Shown piece by piece: positions 1 through 5,401 of a stretch of DNA of 7,290 nucleotides. The stretch comes from Candidatus Limimorpha equi (lineage in GTDB: Bacteria > Bacteroidota > Bacteroidia > Bacteroidales > F082), in the NCBI GenBank assembly GCA_018065885.1, contig JAGHSL010000307.1, positions 1 through 7,290 of the forward strand, written 5' to 3'. The notes under the pieces are model-generated. The model was given only the letters and a program-made list of their open reading frames with translations, ran no database searches and had not been told where the DNA came from. Numbering within the stretch: position 1 is the first letter of the stretch; each line of letters begins with the position of its first letter. The position numbers were made by a program, and so were the translations under genes.

Positions 1-96
1 ATGCGTGCGTATCGGCTTGCTTTCTTTGGCTTGTTGGCCATCGTCTTGTCGGTGTCGTTTGCTTTGCTGCTGCGGCATTTGAGAAAAAAACGCTAA
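1..96 (+). CDS. 3' end of a probable membrane protein (partial, left edge)
   Basis: Frame 1 is open from the first base to a TAA at 94-96 and encodes 31 residues. About 19-22 of them form a continuous hydrophobic stretch rich in Leu, Val, Phe and Ala (residues 6-26), followed by a basic tail ending RHLRKKR. This looks like a C-terminal transmembrane helix with a positively charged cytoplasmic end. The window happens to begin with ATG, but there is no upstream sequence to show that this is a true start, so it is best read as the tail of a gene beginning outside the window. No family can be assigned. The alternative is a chance open frame, since 31 codons is short; the hydrophobic composition and basic tail argue mildly for a real gene. 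Confidence 0.45.
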   Translation: MRAYRLAFFGLLAIVLSVSFALLLRHLRKKR

Positions 97-135
97 ATTT
101 TTCCATTCCAAAGGATAACAATTGAAATAAAAGCC

Positions 136-143
136 TAACTTTG
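136..143 (+). promoter_or_regulatory. Candidate -7 promoter element for rocD
   Basis: TAACTTTG matches the Bacteroidetes primary-sigma -7 consensus TAnnTTTG exactly. No clear TTTG -33 box is present 19-21 nt upstream, so the assignment rests on the -7 element alone. Transcription from here would begin near 149 and give a leader of about 100 nt that contains the whole short-repeat array before the rocD start. Confidence 0.45.
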
Positions 144-172
144 CCAATTGTTTTTGAAAGGGTTCTTTCTTT

Positions 173-241
173 TTGAATCCTTGAATCTTTAAATCTTGAA
201 TCCTTGAATCTTTAAATCTTTAAATATTAAATCATTAAATT
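173..241 (+). repeat. Short tandem repeat array (7-8 bp units) in the rocD leader
   Basis: About eight and a half consecutive 7-8 bp units of the form ttgaatcc, ttgaatct, ttaaatct fill the space immediately before the rocD start codon. Positions 173-195 are duplicated exactly at 196-218 (23 of 23 bases), showing that the array grew by a three-unit duplication. Units after 219 are more degenerate and A/T-rich. The array lies between the candidate promoter and the start codon, so it is probably transcribed as leader RNA. Its function is unknown. Confidence 0.85.
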
Positions 242-248
242 ACAGATC

Positions 249-1481
249 ATGATCGAAAAAATCACATCTTCACAGCAGGCTATGGACCTCGAAGCCAAAT
301 ACGGTGCCCATAACTATCACCCGCTTCCAGTAGTCTTGGCAAAAGGTAAAGGCGCCAAGGTTTGGGACGTCGAAGGCAAGGAATACTACGATTTCCTGTC
401 AGCTTACTCAGCAGTCAACCAAGGTCACTGCCACCCGAAAATCATCAAGGCTATGACCGACCAGGCTGAACGCCTGACACTTAGCTCACGTGCTTTCTAT
501 AACGACGCTCTTGGCTCATGGGAAAAATACGTCACCGAATATTTCGGCTACGATAAGGTTCTGCCAATGAACTCAGGTGCCGAAGCCGACGAAACCGGTC
601 TGAAACTGGCCCGTCGTTGGGGCGTTGTCTGCAAAGGCATTCCGAATGACGAAGTGATGATTGTTTGCTGCGAAGGCAACTTCCACGGCCGCACCATCAC
701 CATCATTACCATGAGTAACGATCCTGAATCATACGCCAACTATGGTCCTATGACTCCTGGTTTCATCCGCATCCCTTATAACGATCCTGATGCACTCGAA
801 AAGGTTCTCGCTGAACACGGCAAGAAGGTCGCAGGTTTCCTCCTCGAACCAATCCAAGGTGAAGCTGGTGTTTACGTTCCAGATGAAGGCTACCTGAAGA
901 AATGCTATGATATCTGCAAGAAGTATAACGTTCTGTTCATGGCCGACGAAGTGCAGTGCGGTATTGCCCGTACAGGCAAGATGTTGGCTTGCGACCACGA
1001 AGGCGTCCGCCCAGACATCCTGATTTTGGGTAAGGCCCTCGGTGGCGGTGTGGTGCCAGTTTCGGCAGTTTTGGCTGACGACGACATCATGCTGAACATT
1101 AAGCCTGGCGAACACGGTTCAACCTTCGGTGGCAACCCGGTTGCTGCTCAAGTTAGTATGGCTGCCCTTGAAGTCATCAAGGAAGAAAACCTGATGGAAA
1201 AGGCTGATTACCTCGGCAAGATTTTCCGCGATGAAATGAGCAAGTTCAAGAGTCCAATGATTGAAAAGGTCCGTGGTAAAGGTCTGTTGAATGCCATTAT
1301 CATTAAGCCTACCAACGGCAAGGAAGCTTGGGATGTCTGCCTCAAGATGCGTGACCTCGGCGTTCTGGCTAAGCCAACCCACCAGCACATCATCCGTTTC
1401 GCTCCTCCGTTGGTCATCACCGAAGAGGAACTCCGCGATGCCATCAGCCGCATCCAGGAAGCTATCAAGTCTTTTGAATAA
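249..1481 (+). CDS. rocD: Ornithine aminotransferase (ornithine--oxo-acid transaminase)
   Basis: This cytoplasmic PLP enzyme of class-III aminotransferase fold moves the delta-amino group of ornithine to 2-oxoglutarate. It yields glutamate semialdehyde/pyrroline-5-carboxylate and links arginine/ornithine breakdown with proline and glutamate. The 410-aa length is normal for the family. By comparison with human OAT the key residues are all present: Tyr23 in GAHNYHPLPV and Tyr53 in FLSAYSAVNQGHCHPK (substrate site), Arg148 in NFHGRT, Glu205 in EPIQGEAG, Asp233 and Gln236 in ADEVQ (PLP ring), Lys262 in LGKALGGG (Schiff base) and Thr292 in HGSTFGGNP (phosphate). The C-terminal LLAKPTHQ-like and IIRFAPPLVI segments are also typical of OAT rather than acetylornithine aminotransferase. 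The start at 249 gives the expected N-terminus; no Shine-Dalgarno is seen, as usual for Bacteroidota. It appears monocistronic, with its own terminator at 1504-1531. Confidence 0.96.
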   Translation: MIEKITSSQQAMDLEAKYGAHNYHPLPVVLAKGKGAKVWDVEGKEYYDFLSAYSAVNQGHCHPKIIKAMTDQAERLTLSSRAFYNDALGSWEKYVTEYFGYDKVLPMNSGAEADETGLKLARRWGVVCKGIPNDEVMIVCCEGNFHGRTITIITMSNDPESYANYGPMTPGFIRIPYNDPDALEKVLAEHGKKVAGFLLEPIQGEAGVYVPDEGYLKKCYDICKKYNVLFMADEVQCGIARTGKMLACDHEGVRPDILILGKALGGGVVPVSAVLADDDIMLNIKPGEHGSTFGGNPVAAQVSMAALEVIKEENLMEKADYLGKIFRDEMSKFKSPMIEKVRGKGLLNAIIIKPTNGKEAWDVCLKMRDLGVLAKPTHQHIIRFAPPLVITEEELRDAISRIQEAIKSFE

Positions 1482-1503
1482 TTGATAATGAGCTTTATAT
1501 GAG

Positions 1504-1531
1504 AAAAGGGACGCAAAAGCGTCCCTTTTTT
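1504..1531 (+). terminator. Intrinsic terminator of rocD
   Basis: An 11-bp perfect stem (1504-1514 with 1519-1529) with an AAAA loop is followed by T bases to 1531. The core is GGGACGC paired with GCGTCCC. It lies 23 nt after the rocD stop codon, is a textbook rho-independent terminator, and separates rocD from the kinase gene. Confidence 0.95.
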
Positions 1532-1648
1532 GATTTTATGGTTTTCCTTTAATGCTTCCTTTGTAAACTTTTACAGAAATATTAAAATTGCCGAATCAGC
1601 CTTTTCTTTTTTTTCGGTGTAACAAATGGGTAGTTGCCATTAAAAGCG

Positions 1649-1656
1649 TATCTTTG
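1649..1656 (+). promoter_or_regulatory. -7 promoter element of the deoxynucleoside kinase gene
   Basis: TATCTTTG matches TAnnTTTG exactly and is followed by GCAGCCA and then the start codon at 1663, only 6 nt after the element. A -7 element here puts the transcription start at about 1660-1664, so the mRNA would be leaderless or have a leader of a few bases. No good -33 TTTG box is seen at the usual spacing. The position also argues that translation starts at 1663, because the longer frame opening at 1588 would begin upstream of the promoter. Confidence 0.65.
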
Positions 1657-1662
1657 CAGCCA

Positions 1663-2304
1663 ATGGAATACAATTACATCGCCATAGAAGGAACCGTGGG
1701 CGCAGGCAAGACGACACTTGCCACACGCATTGCTAACGATTATAACGGAAAACTTGTCCTTGAAGAGTTTGAGGCAGACAAGAATCCTTTTCTGCCTAAG
1801 TTCTACAAGGAACCCGACAAATATTCCTTTCAGGTGGAAATGACTTTTTTGGCTTTGCGTTTCCAGCAACTGAAAGACAAATTGGCAAACCTTGACTTGT
1901 TCCATGATTTCATCATTTCCGATTATTATGTGGCCAAATCCTTGATTTTCTCACGCAACAACTTACAGGAAGACGAATATGACTTGTTTTCACGTTTTTT
2001 CAACATCATTTTTTCGACCATGCCAAAACCTGAGCTTTTGGTTTATCTGTATTCCGATGTCGAGCGTTTGCAATACAATATCCGCAAGCGTGGCCGCAGT
2101 TACGAGCAGGAAATCTCCGATACCTATTTGGAAAACATTCAGCGTGGTTATCTCGATTTTATCCGTCAGGAACAGAACAATATGCGCATTTTGATGCTTG
2201 ATACAAACAAACTCGATTTCGTGGCTAAAGAAAAGGATTACCAAATGATTCTTGAAGCCATTAATCAACCCTATGAAATCGGCTTGCACAGGGTTACATT
2301 TTGA
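1663..2304 (+). CDS. Deoxynucleoside kinase (dNK/dGK/dCK family)
   Basis: It is predicted to phosphorylate deoxyribonucleosides with a nucleoside triphosphate in cytoplasmic nucleotide salvage. The 213-aa product begins MEYNYIAIEG and carries a P-loop GTVGAGKT at residues 10-17. The substrate-site EEF is at 34-36, followed by the family block NPFLPKFYKEPDKYSFQVEM (41-60). A LID with several arginines, RKRGR, is at 141-145. The usual DRS-type motif is replaced by SDYY (86-89), with Lys92 following. The frame is open from an ATG at 1588, but the extra 25 residues resemble no kinase N-terminus and the P-loop position fits the start at 1663. It stands alone; in many Bacteroidota a related kinase domain is linked to folK (HPPK), which is not seen here. 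Substrate preference cannot be read from the sequence. No clear terminator follows the gene. Confidence 0.9.
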   Translation: MEYNYIAIEGTVGAGKTTLATRIANDYNGKLVLEEFEADKNPFLPKFYKEPDKYSFQVEMTFLALRFQQLKDKLANLDLFHDFIISDYYVAKSLIFSRNNLQEDEYDLFSRFFNIIFSTMPKPELLVYLYSDVERLQYNIRKRGRSYEQEISDTYLENIQRGYLDFIRQEQNNMRILMLDTNKLDFVAKEKDYQMILEAINQPYEIGLHRVTF

Positions 2305-2743
2305 TTCTGTAGCCAAACGCAAATTTCCACAAATGAATAGGTGATTTTTCTGTTTTTCAATTTATTTATGAATCATTAGCGATAATTTGTGTTTTCCAAA
2401 AATCTGTAGTTTATTGAAAATCAGCGTCATCCGCGCAATCTGCGGTTTTTCTTGCCTCCACGTATCGCACGTATCTTTTTATCAATTTATCGTCAGCCTA
2501 TCTGTCAATTTATGCGTCTGTGCATTCAAAATTTAATCCGCGTAAAATCTGCGTCATCTGCGGTTTTATGAAAAATAAATCTGTCCAATCTGTCCAATCT
2601 GTAGTTTGTTGAAAATCAATGCAATCCGTGTAATCTACAGTCTAAAAACTCTGCGTAAATCAGCGGCATCAGCGGGAGAAAGAATCAGTGTTTATCGTCG
2701 GAAGAACTGGCAGACAGCATAAAATTTGCCTCATCACCAAACG
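2305..2743. other. Gene-free convergent intergenic region
   Basis: No supportable coding region, tRNA or rRNA is seen on either strand between the kinase stop and the ompA terminator. The first 90 bases are A/T-rich and unstructured. From about 2399 the sequence is dominated by degenerate repeats, described separately. Short open frames here lack homology-like features and run through the repeats or the terminator. Confidence 0.75.
2399..2680. repeat. Degenerate dispersed repeat cluster ('atctgcggtttt' type)
   Basis: Several related short words recur. atctgcggtttt occurs exactly at 2438-2449 and 2556-2567, each preceded by gcgtcat (2424-2430, 2551-2557). A 20-nt block ctgtagttt(a/g)ttgaaaatca occurs at 2404-2423 and 2599-2618 with one mismatch. 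cacgtatc is at 2459-2466 and 2468-2475. tcaatttat(g)cgtc is at 2482-2494 and 2505-2518. Variants of 'aatccgtgtaatct' and 'tctgcgtaaatcagcgg' fill 2580-2680. The pattern resembles decayed copies of one intergenic repeat family with a core near aatctgcgtaatctgcgg. It is not a CRISPR array: spacing is irregular and units are degenerate. Confidence 0.75.
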
Positions 2744-2745
2744 AA

Positions 2746-2771
2746 AAAAGGCTGCCGATTGGCAGCCTTTT
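2746..2771 (-). terminator. Intrinsic terminator of ompA (possibly bidirectional)
   Basis: An 11-bp perfect stem (2746-2756 with 2761-2771, core GGCTGCC/GGCAGCC) has a 4-nt loop. Read on the minus strand it lies 21 nt after the OmpA-family stop codon and ends in six consecutive T bases (opposite 2749-2744). On the plus strand four T bases follow the core, so it could also stop transcripts reading through from the kinase gene, for which no other terminator is visible. Confidence 0.9.
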
Positions 2772-2792
2772 CCATGTCATGCTTCTGAAAGA

Positions 2793-4553
2793 TTAGAAGA
2801 TGTAAACTTCAGCGCGACGGAGCAGAGGCAGGATGTCCTTTTCAAGTTCAGGATAAACATTGATCATGTTCTTGATTTCCTGTTCTCTGTTAGCACCAGC
2901 GTTACGGATAACGTTGAGGATGGCTTCCTTGTCGGCGATATTTGAATTTTCAACGAGGGTGATGAAGGTGTCCCAGTCAGGACCATTGCCCTTGGCATTG
3001 AATTCAAAATTATTAGCATTTACCTTAACCTTCTTCAGCTGAGCCTTCATGTCTTTTTCGGCAGCGTTAGCGCGGTCGTCAGCGAGGCCTGTGTTGTGGT
3101 CGAGTTCACCTTCTGGAGAAGCCCAGCCTTCGATTCTGAAGCCTTTAACTTCTTGACCGGCATTGATCTTTTCCTTCAAAGCCTGTCTTGCAGCCTTGTT
3201 GACATCGTTGTTGCGGATAACGTGTGAATCCTTTGCAAAATAGTAAACGAAGTCAGGTTCTGGGACTGGTTCTGGTTCCGGTTCTGGTTCCGGTTCTGGT
3301 TCCGGTTCTGCTGGCTTGGTGGTGACGATGACGCCATCAGCAAGTTTTCTTTCGCCACCCTGAGTGAAGTAGGTGTTCTTCACGATTTCGTCCTGAGTAG
3401 GATAGATGGTGCCGTTGTAGACATAGAACATAGGATCGCCCATGAGTTCGCTGTTTTCGATTTCTGGAACGTAGTCGATGCAATAGTTCTTTGTGAATTC
3501 ACCGCCGTTCTTGTAGCTGACTCTGAAGTCGCCTTCGCCTTTGACCTTTTCGCCAACGAAAGTGATAGGATCGAGGTCGATCTGGCCACCGTTATACTTC
3601 AAATAAGGAGTCAGGTTCATGACAGCCTGCTTTTCGAAGTATTCTTCAGGGATGGTGACGATAACGTCGAAGCAAACCTTGCCGTCCTTTTCAGTCAGAG
3701 GATCTGGGTTGACTCTCATGGTGATTTCCTTTGATTCGCGAGCCATCTTTTCGATGTCGCAAGGATTGTTGAACTTGTAGCGGAGACCGAGGTTCAGCTG
3801 GCTATACATGTCGTTGATGACTTCAACTTTATCGGTTGGATATTTTTCAACTTGGTCAAGGTCATCTTTGCTTGCGAAAGCGTAGGTGTAGTCAACGAAG
3901 ATGTCGAGTTTTGGAGCAACGTTGAAGTTGATTTCAGCACCGACAGGAACTGTCAAGGCAGAAGCGCGGTCGTCTTTCTTTGCAACCAAAACTTCACCTT
4001 CTTTGTCAAGAATCATACCGGCTTTGTAGAAAATGCCACCGATACCAACGTGAGGGATAAAGTTGACAACTCTTCTTGGGTTGTAGTTGAACATGTTGAA
4101 CACGTTGAAAGTCAAGTTCAAGTTGGTCTCGAAGTAAGTGGTTCTTTGATCATTGTCATTGTTGCCAATCGACAAATCTGTAAGACCGTAAGGTGAACCT
4201 TCCGGGATGAATTCCGGATGGTCGATGATGGTAAGGTTCTGTACTTCTTTGTAACCTGACAGTGAACCTGCACCAAATTTACCATTCAGGCCAATGACAC
4301 CACCAAATTGATAACCGACACCAATCTGACCGTTGAGGTTCTTCAGGAAATAGTCCTTGTCAAGATCCTCGAAAATCCAGCCAGTGTAATTGGCCAAATC
4401 ACCGTGGTTGATTGAGAAACCGCCTTCGCCGAAAATGTACCAATACTTTTCGACCGGTTTCTTTGATTTGCCTTCCTGAGCATAGAATGTCAGAGGAAGG
4501 ATTGCCATGACGACGAGCATCACGAGCTTTGAAAACGTCAAATTTCTCTTCAT
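2793..4553 (-). CDS. OmpA-family outer-membrane protein with variable Pro-Glu linker
   Basis: A 586-aa outer-membrane protein predicted to tie the outer membrane to peptidoglycan. A signal peptide spans residues 1-25 (basic MKR, hydrophobic core, cleavage likely at FYA|QEG). An N-terminal beta-barrel region of about 30-262 follows, with alternating Gly/aromatic strands such as QIGVGYQFGGVIGLNGKFG and LNLGLRYKF. A middle domain of about 263-412 includes two Cys. The linker 414-433 is almost pure Pro-Glu. The C-terminal OmpA-like domain (434-586) has the Bacteroidales loop GWASPEG...N..L...RA (476-495), a long helical insertion (about 525-575) and a final strand RRAEVYIF. Arg494 matches E. coli OmpA Arg286, but the position of Asp271 is Ser479. 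The start at 4553 gives a perfect signal peptide. The gene follows the methyltransferase gene on the same strand after 241 nt, with its own promoter candidate and terminator, so it is probably monocistronic. This form is common in Bacteroidales; a specific symbol is not justified. Confidence 0.93.
   Translation of the reverse strand: MKRNLTFSKLVMLVVMAILPLTFYAQEGKSKKPVEKYWYIFGEGGFSINHGDLANYTGWIFEDLDKDYFLKNLNGQIGVGYQFGGVIGLNGKFGAGSLSGYKEVQNLTIIDHPEFIPEGSPYGLTDLSIGNNDNDQRTTYFETNLNLTFNVFNMFNYNPRRVVNFIPHVGIGGIFYKAGMILDKEGEVLVAKKDDRASALTVPVGAEINFNVAPKLDIFVDYTYAFASKDDLDQVEKYPTDKVEVINDMYSQLNLGLRYKFNNPCDIEKMARESKEITMRVNPDPLTEKDGKVCFDVIVTIPEEYFEKQAVMNLTPYLKYNGGQIDLDPITFVGEKVKGEGDFRVSYKNGGEFTKNYCIDYVPEIENSELMGDPMFYVYNGTIYPTQDEIVKNTYFTQGGERKLADGVIVTTKPAEPEPEPEPEPEPEPVPEPDFVYYFAKDSHVIRNNDVNKAARQALKEKINAGQEVKGFRIEGWASPEGELDHNTGLADDRANAAEKDMKAQLKKVKVNANNFEFNAKGNGPDWDTFITLVENSNIADKEAILNVIRNAGANREQEIKNMINVYPELEKDILPLLRRAEVYIF
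3268..3309 (-). repeat. Coding hexamer/12-bp tandem repeat (Pro-Glu linker)
   Basis: On the plus strand seven hexamers alternate ggttct and ggttcc without a break, forming three and a half copies of a 12-bp unit inside the OmpA-family gene. On the coding strand each hexamer encodes one Glu-Pro pair. Loss or gain of a unit keeps the frame and changes the length of the linker between barrel and peptidoglycan-binding domain. Confidence 0.95.
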
Positions 4554-4633
4554 AACGTTAATGTGTTAAGTTTGTAATGATTATTTAATTAATTAGTTTT
4601 TAATACTTTACAAAATTCTGCTCTGCTTTTTTC

Positions 4634-4671
4634 CGTGGATTTCATTTCGCCTGTGTCCATGAAAACCCACG
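4634..4671 (-). promoter_or_regulatory. Stem-loop in the ompA 5' leader
   Basis: CGTGG (4634-4638) pairs with CCACG (4667-4671), and TTTCAT (4640-4645) pairs with ATGAAA (4659-4664). A 1x2 internal loop separates the two stems and a 13-nt loop closes the hairpin. It lies just downstream of the predicted transcription start on the minus strand, so it would sit at the extreme 5' end of the ompA transcript, about 80 nt before the start codon. Protection of the mRNA 5' end, as known for the E. coli ompA leader hairpin, is a plausible but unproven role. Confidence 0.6.
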
Positions 4672-4681
4672 AATTAGCGAA

Positions 4682-4689
4682 CAAAAATA
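4682..4689 (-). promoter_or_regulatory. Candidate -7 promoter element for the OmpA-family gene
   Basis: On the minus strand the sequence reads TATTTTTG, an exact match to TAnnTTTG. An imperfect ATTG lies 16 nt upstream (4709-4706) and could serve as a weak -33 box. Transcription would start near 4676 and give a leader of about 120 nt beginning with the stem-loop at 4671-4634. Confidence 0.45.
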
Positions 4690-4720
4690 GAAAATAATTT
4701 GATTGACAATGAATTTATTG

Positions 4721-4775
4721 AGTTTTTTTTCTTGAAATGTACTTTTTTTCTTGAAATGTACTTTTTTTCTTGAAA
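4721..4775 (-). repeat. 19-bp tandem repeat, nearly three copies
   Basis: The unit actttttttcttgaaatgt (plus strand) occurs at 4741-4759, with a 20-nt near-copy at 4721-4740 (one substitution and one extra T) and a partial third copy at 4760-4775. Each unit contains a run of seven or eight T. The array lies between the methyltransferase stop and the ompA promoter candidate. On the minus strand it reads as purine-rich A-tracts spaced 19 bp, upstream of that promoter. Confidence 0.95.
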
Positions 4776-4794
4776 GTGAGGCTTAATGGTTCCT

Positions 4795-5325
4795 TTATAT
4801 ATTAAGGTGCAGCTGTCTGAATACTTCCCACATTACGATTCCGGCGCATACCGAAACATTGAGCGAATGTTTTGTACCTTCTTGTGGCAACTCGATGGCT
4901 CCGACGCAATAGGGGAGGGCTTCGTCGGAAACGCCTTCCACTTCGTTGCCCATGATTAATGCGCTGTTCGGTTCGAACTTGAAATCCTGAAGTCCTTTAC
5001 TGCCTTCGATTTGCTCGACGGCGAAAATTTTGTAACCTTTGTCTTTCAGTGCTTTACATGCGGCTTCCGTAGATTCGAAATATTGCCATTTCACTGTTTC
5101 GTCGGCTCCCAGGGCGGTTTTGTGTATTTCGCGGTGGGGCGGACAGGCCGTAATGCCGCAAAGGTATAATTCTCCGATTCGGAAAGCATCAGCTGTGCGG
5201 AAGACAGCTCCAACGTTGCTGAGCGATCGGATGTTGTCTAACACAATGATTATCGGCAGTTTGTCGACAGTTTCATATTCTTCTTTTGTGAGCCTGTTCA
5301 GCTCTTCCATGCTAAGTTTGTGCAT
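4795..5325 (-). CDS. SpoU/TrmH-family RNA 2'-O-methyltransferase
   Basis: A SAM-dependent RNA ribose methyltransferase of the SPOUT (alpha/beta knot) class, acting in the cytoplasm on tRNA or rRNA. The 176-aa protein is essentially only the catalytic domain. Motif 1 is DNIRSLSNVGAVFRTADAF (30-48), with the conserved Asn31 and Arg43. Motif 2 is ALIMGNEVEGVSDE (122-135), with Glu128. Motif 3 is ELPQEGTKHSLNVSVCAGIV (145-164), which forms the knotted SAM site with Ser154, Leu155 and Asn156. The extra N-terminal RNA-binding domain of RlmB-type proteins is absent. The sequence is closer to the TrmH (tRNA Gm18) style than to TrmL, but the target base cannot be assigned. The start at 5325 fits the promoter 17 nt upstream; a second Met at residue 6 is possible. 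It is divergent from mutS and upstream of the OmpA-family gene with no visible terminator between them. Confidence 0.93.
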   Translation of the reverse strand: MHKLSMEELNRLTKEEYETVDKLPIIIVLDNIRSLSNVGAVFRTADAFRIGELYLCGITACPPHREIHKTALGADETVKWQYFESTEAACKALKDKGYKIFAVEQIEGSKGLQDFKFEPNSALIMGNEVEGVSDEALPYCVGAIELPQEGTKHSLNVSVCAGIVMWEVFRQLHLNI

Positions 5326-5341
5326 CGTTCAAATTTTTATG

Positions 5342-5374
5342 CAAAGGTAAACATTAAACCTGAATTTCTTCAAA
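5342..5374 (-). promoter_or_regulatory. Bacteroides-type promoter of the methyltransferase gene
   Basis: On the minus strand TTTG (5374-5371) is followed after 21 nt by TACCTTTG (5349-5342), matching the -33 and -7 consensus of the Bacteroidetes primary sigma factor with acceptable spacing. Transcription would start near 5336, leaving a leader of about 10 nt before the ATG at 5325. This is the most complete promoter in the window. Confidence 0.75.
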
Positions 5375-5401
5375 TTGTTCAAAAGTGTTTTCGGCCTTTA
5401 T

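Noticed and set aside
112..124. GGATAACAATT, identical to half of the E. coli lac operator
   Set aside because: Only one half-site without the symmetric partner, in a distant phylum with no LacI-type gene here; chance match.
729..1115. Open frames antisense to rocD (also 548-739, 905-1135, 1119-1388 and 1208-1516 on the minus strand)
   Set aside because: They mirror a strongly conserved enzyme gene, have no promoter or family resemblance, and overlap one another.
1588..1662. N-terminal extension of the kinase by 25 residues
   Set aside because: The extension is encoded by poly-T and promoter sequence, places the P-loop too far from the start, and lies upstream of the -7 element.
2569..2613. 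Short frame MKNKSVQSVQSVVC within the repeat cluster
   Set aside because: Fourteen codons translated from repeat units; no initiation signal or family resemblance.
2688..2945. 85-codon plus-strand frame over the ompA terminator and gene end
   Set aside because: It crosses a strong hairpin and then runs antisense to the conserved OmpA C-terminus.
3852..4196. 114-codon plus-strand frame inside the OmpA-family gene
   Set aside because: Antisense shadow of the barrel-coding region, with no independent evidence.
4721..4775. CRISPR-like repetition
   Set aside because: Units are directly adjacent without spacers and only 19 bp long; no cas genes.
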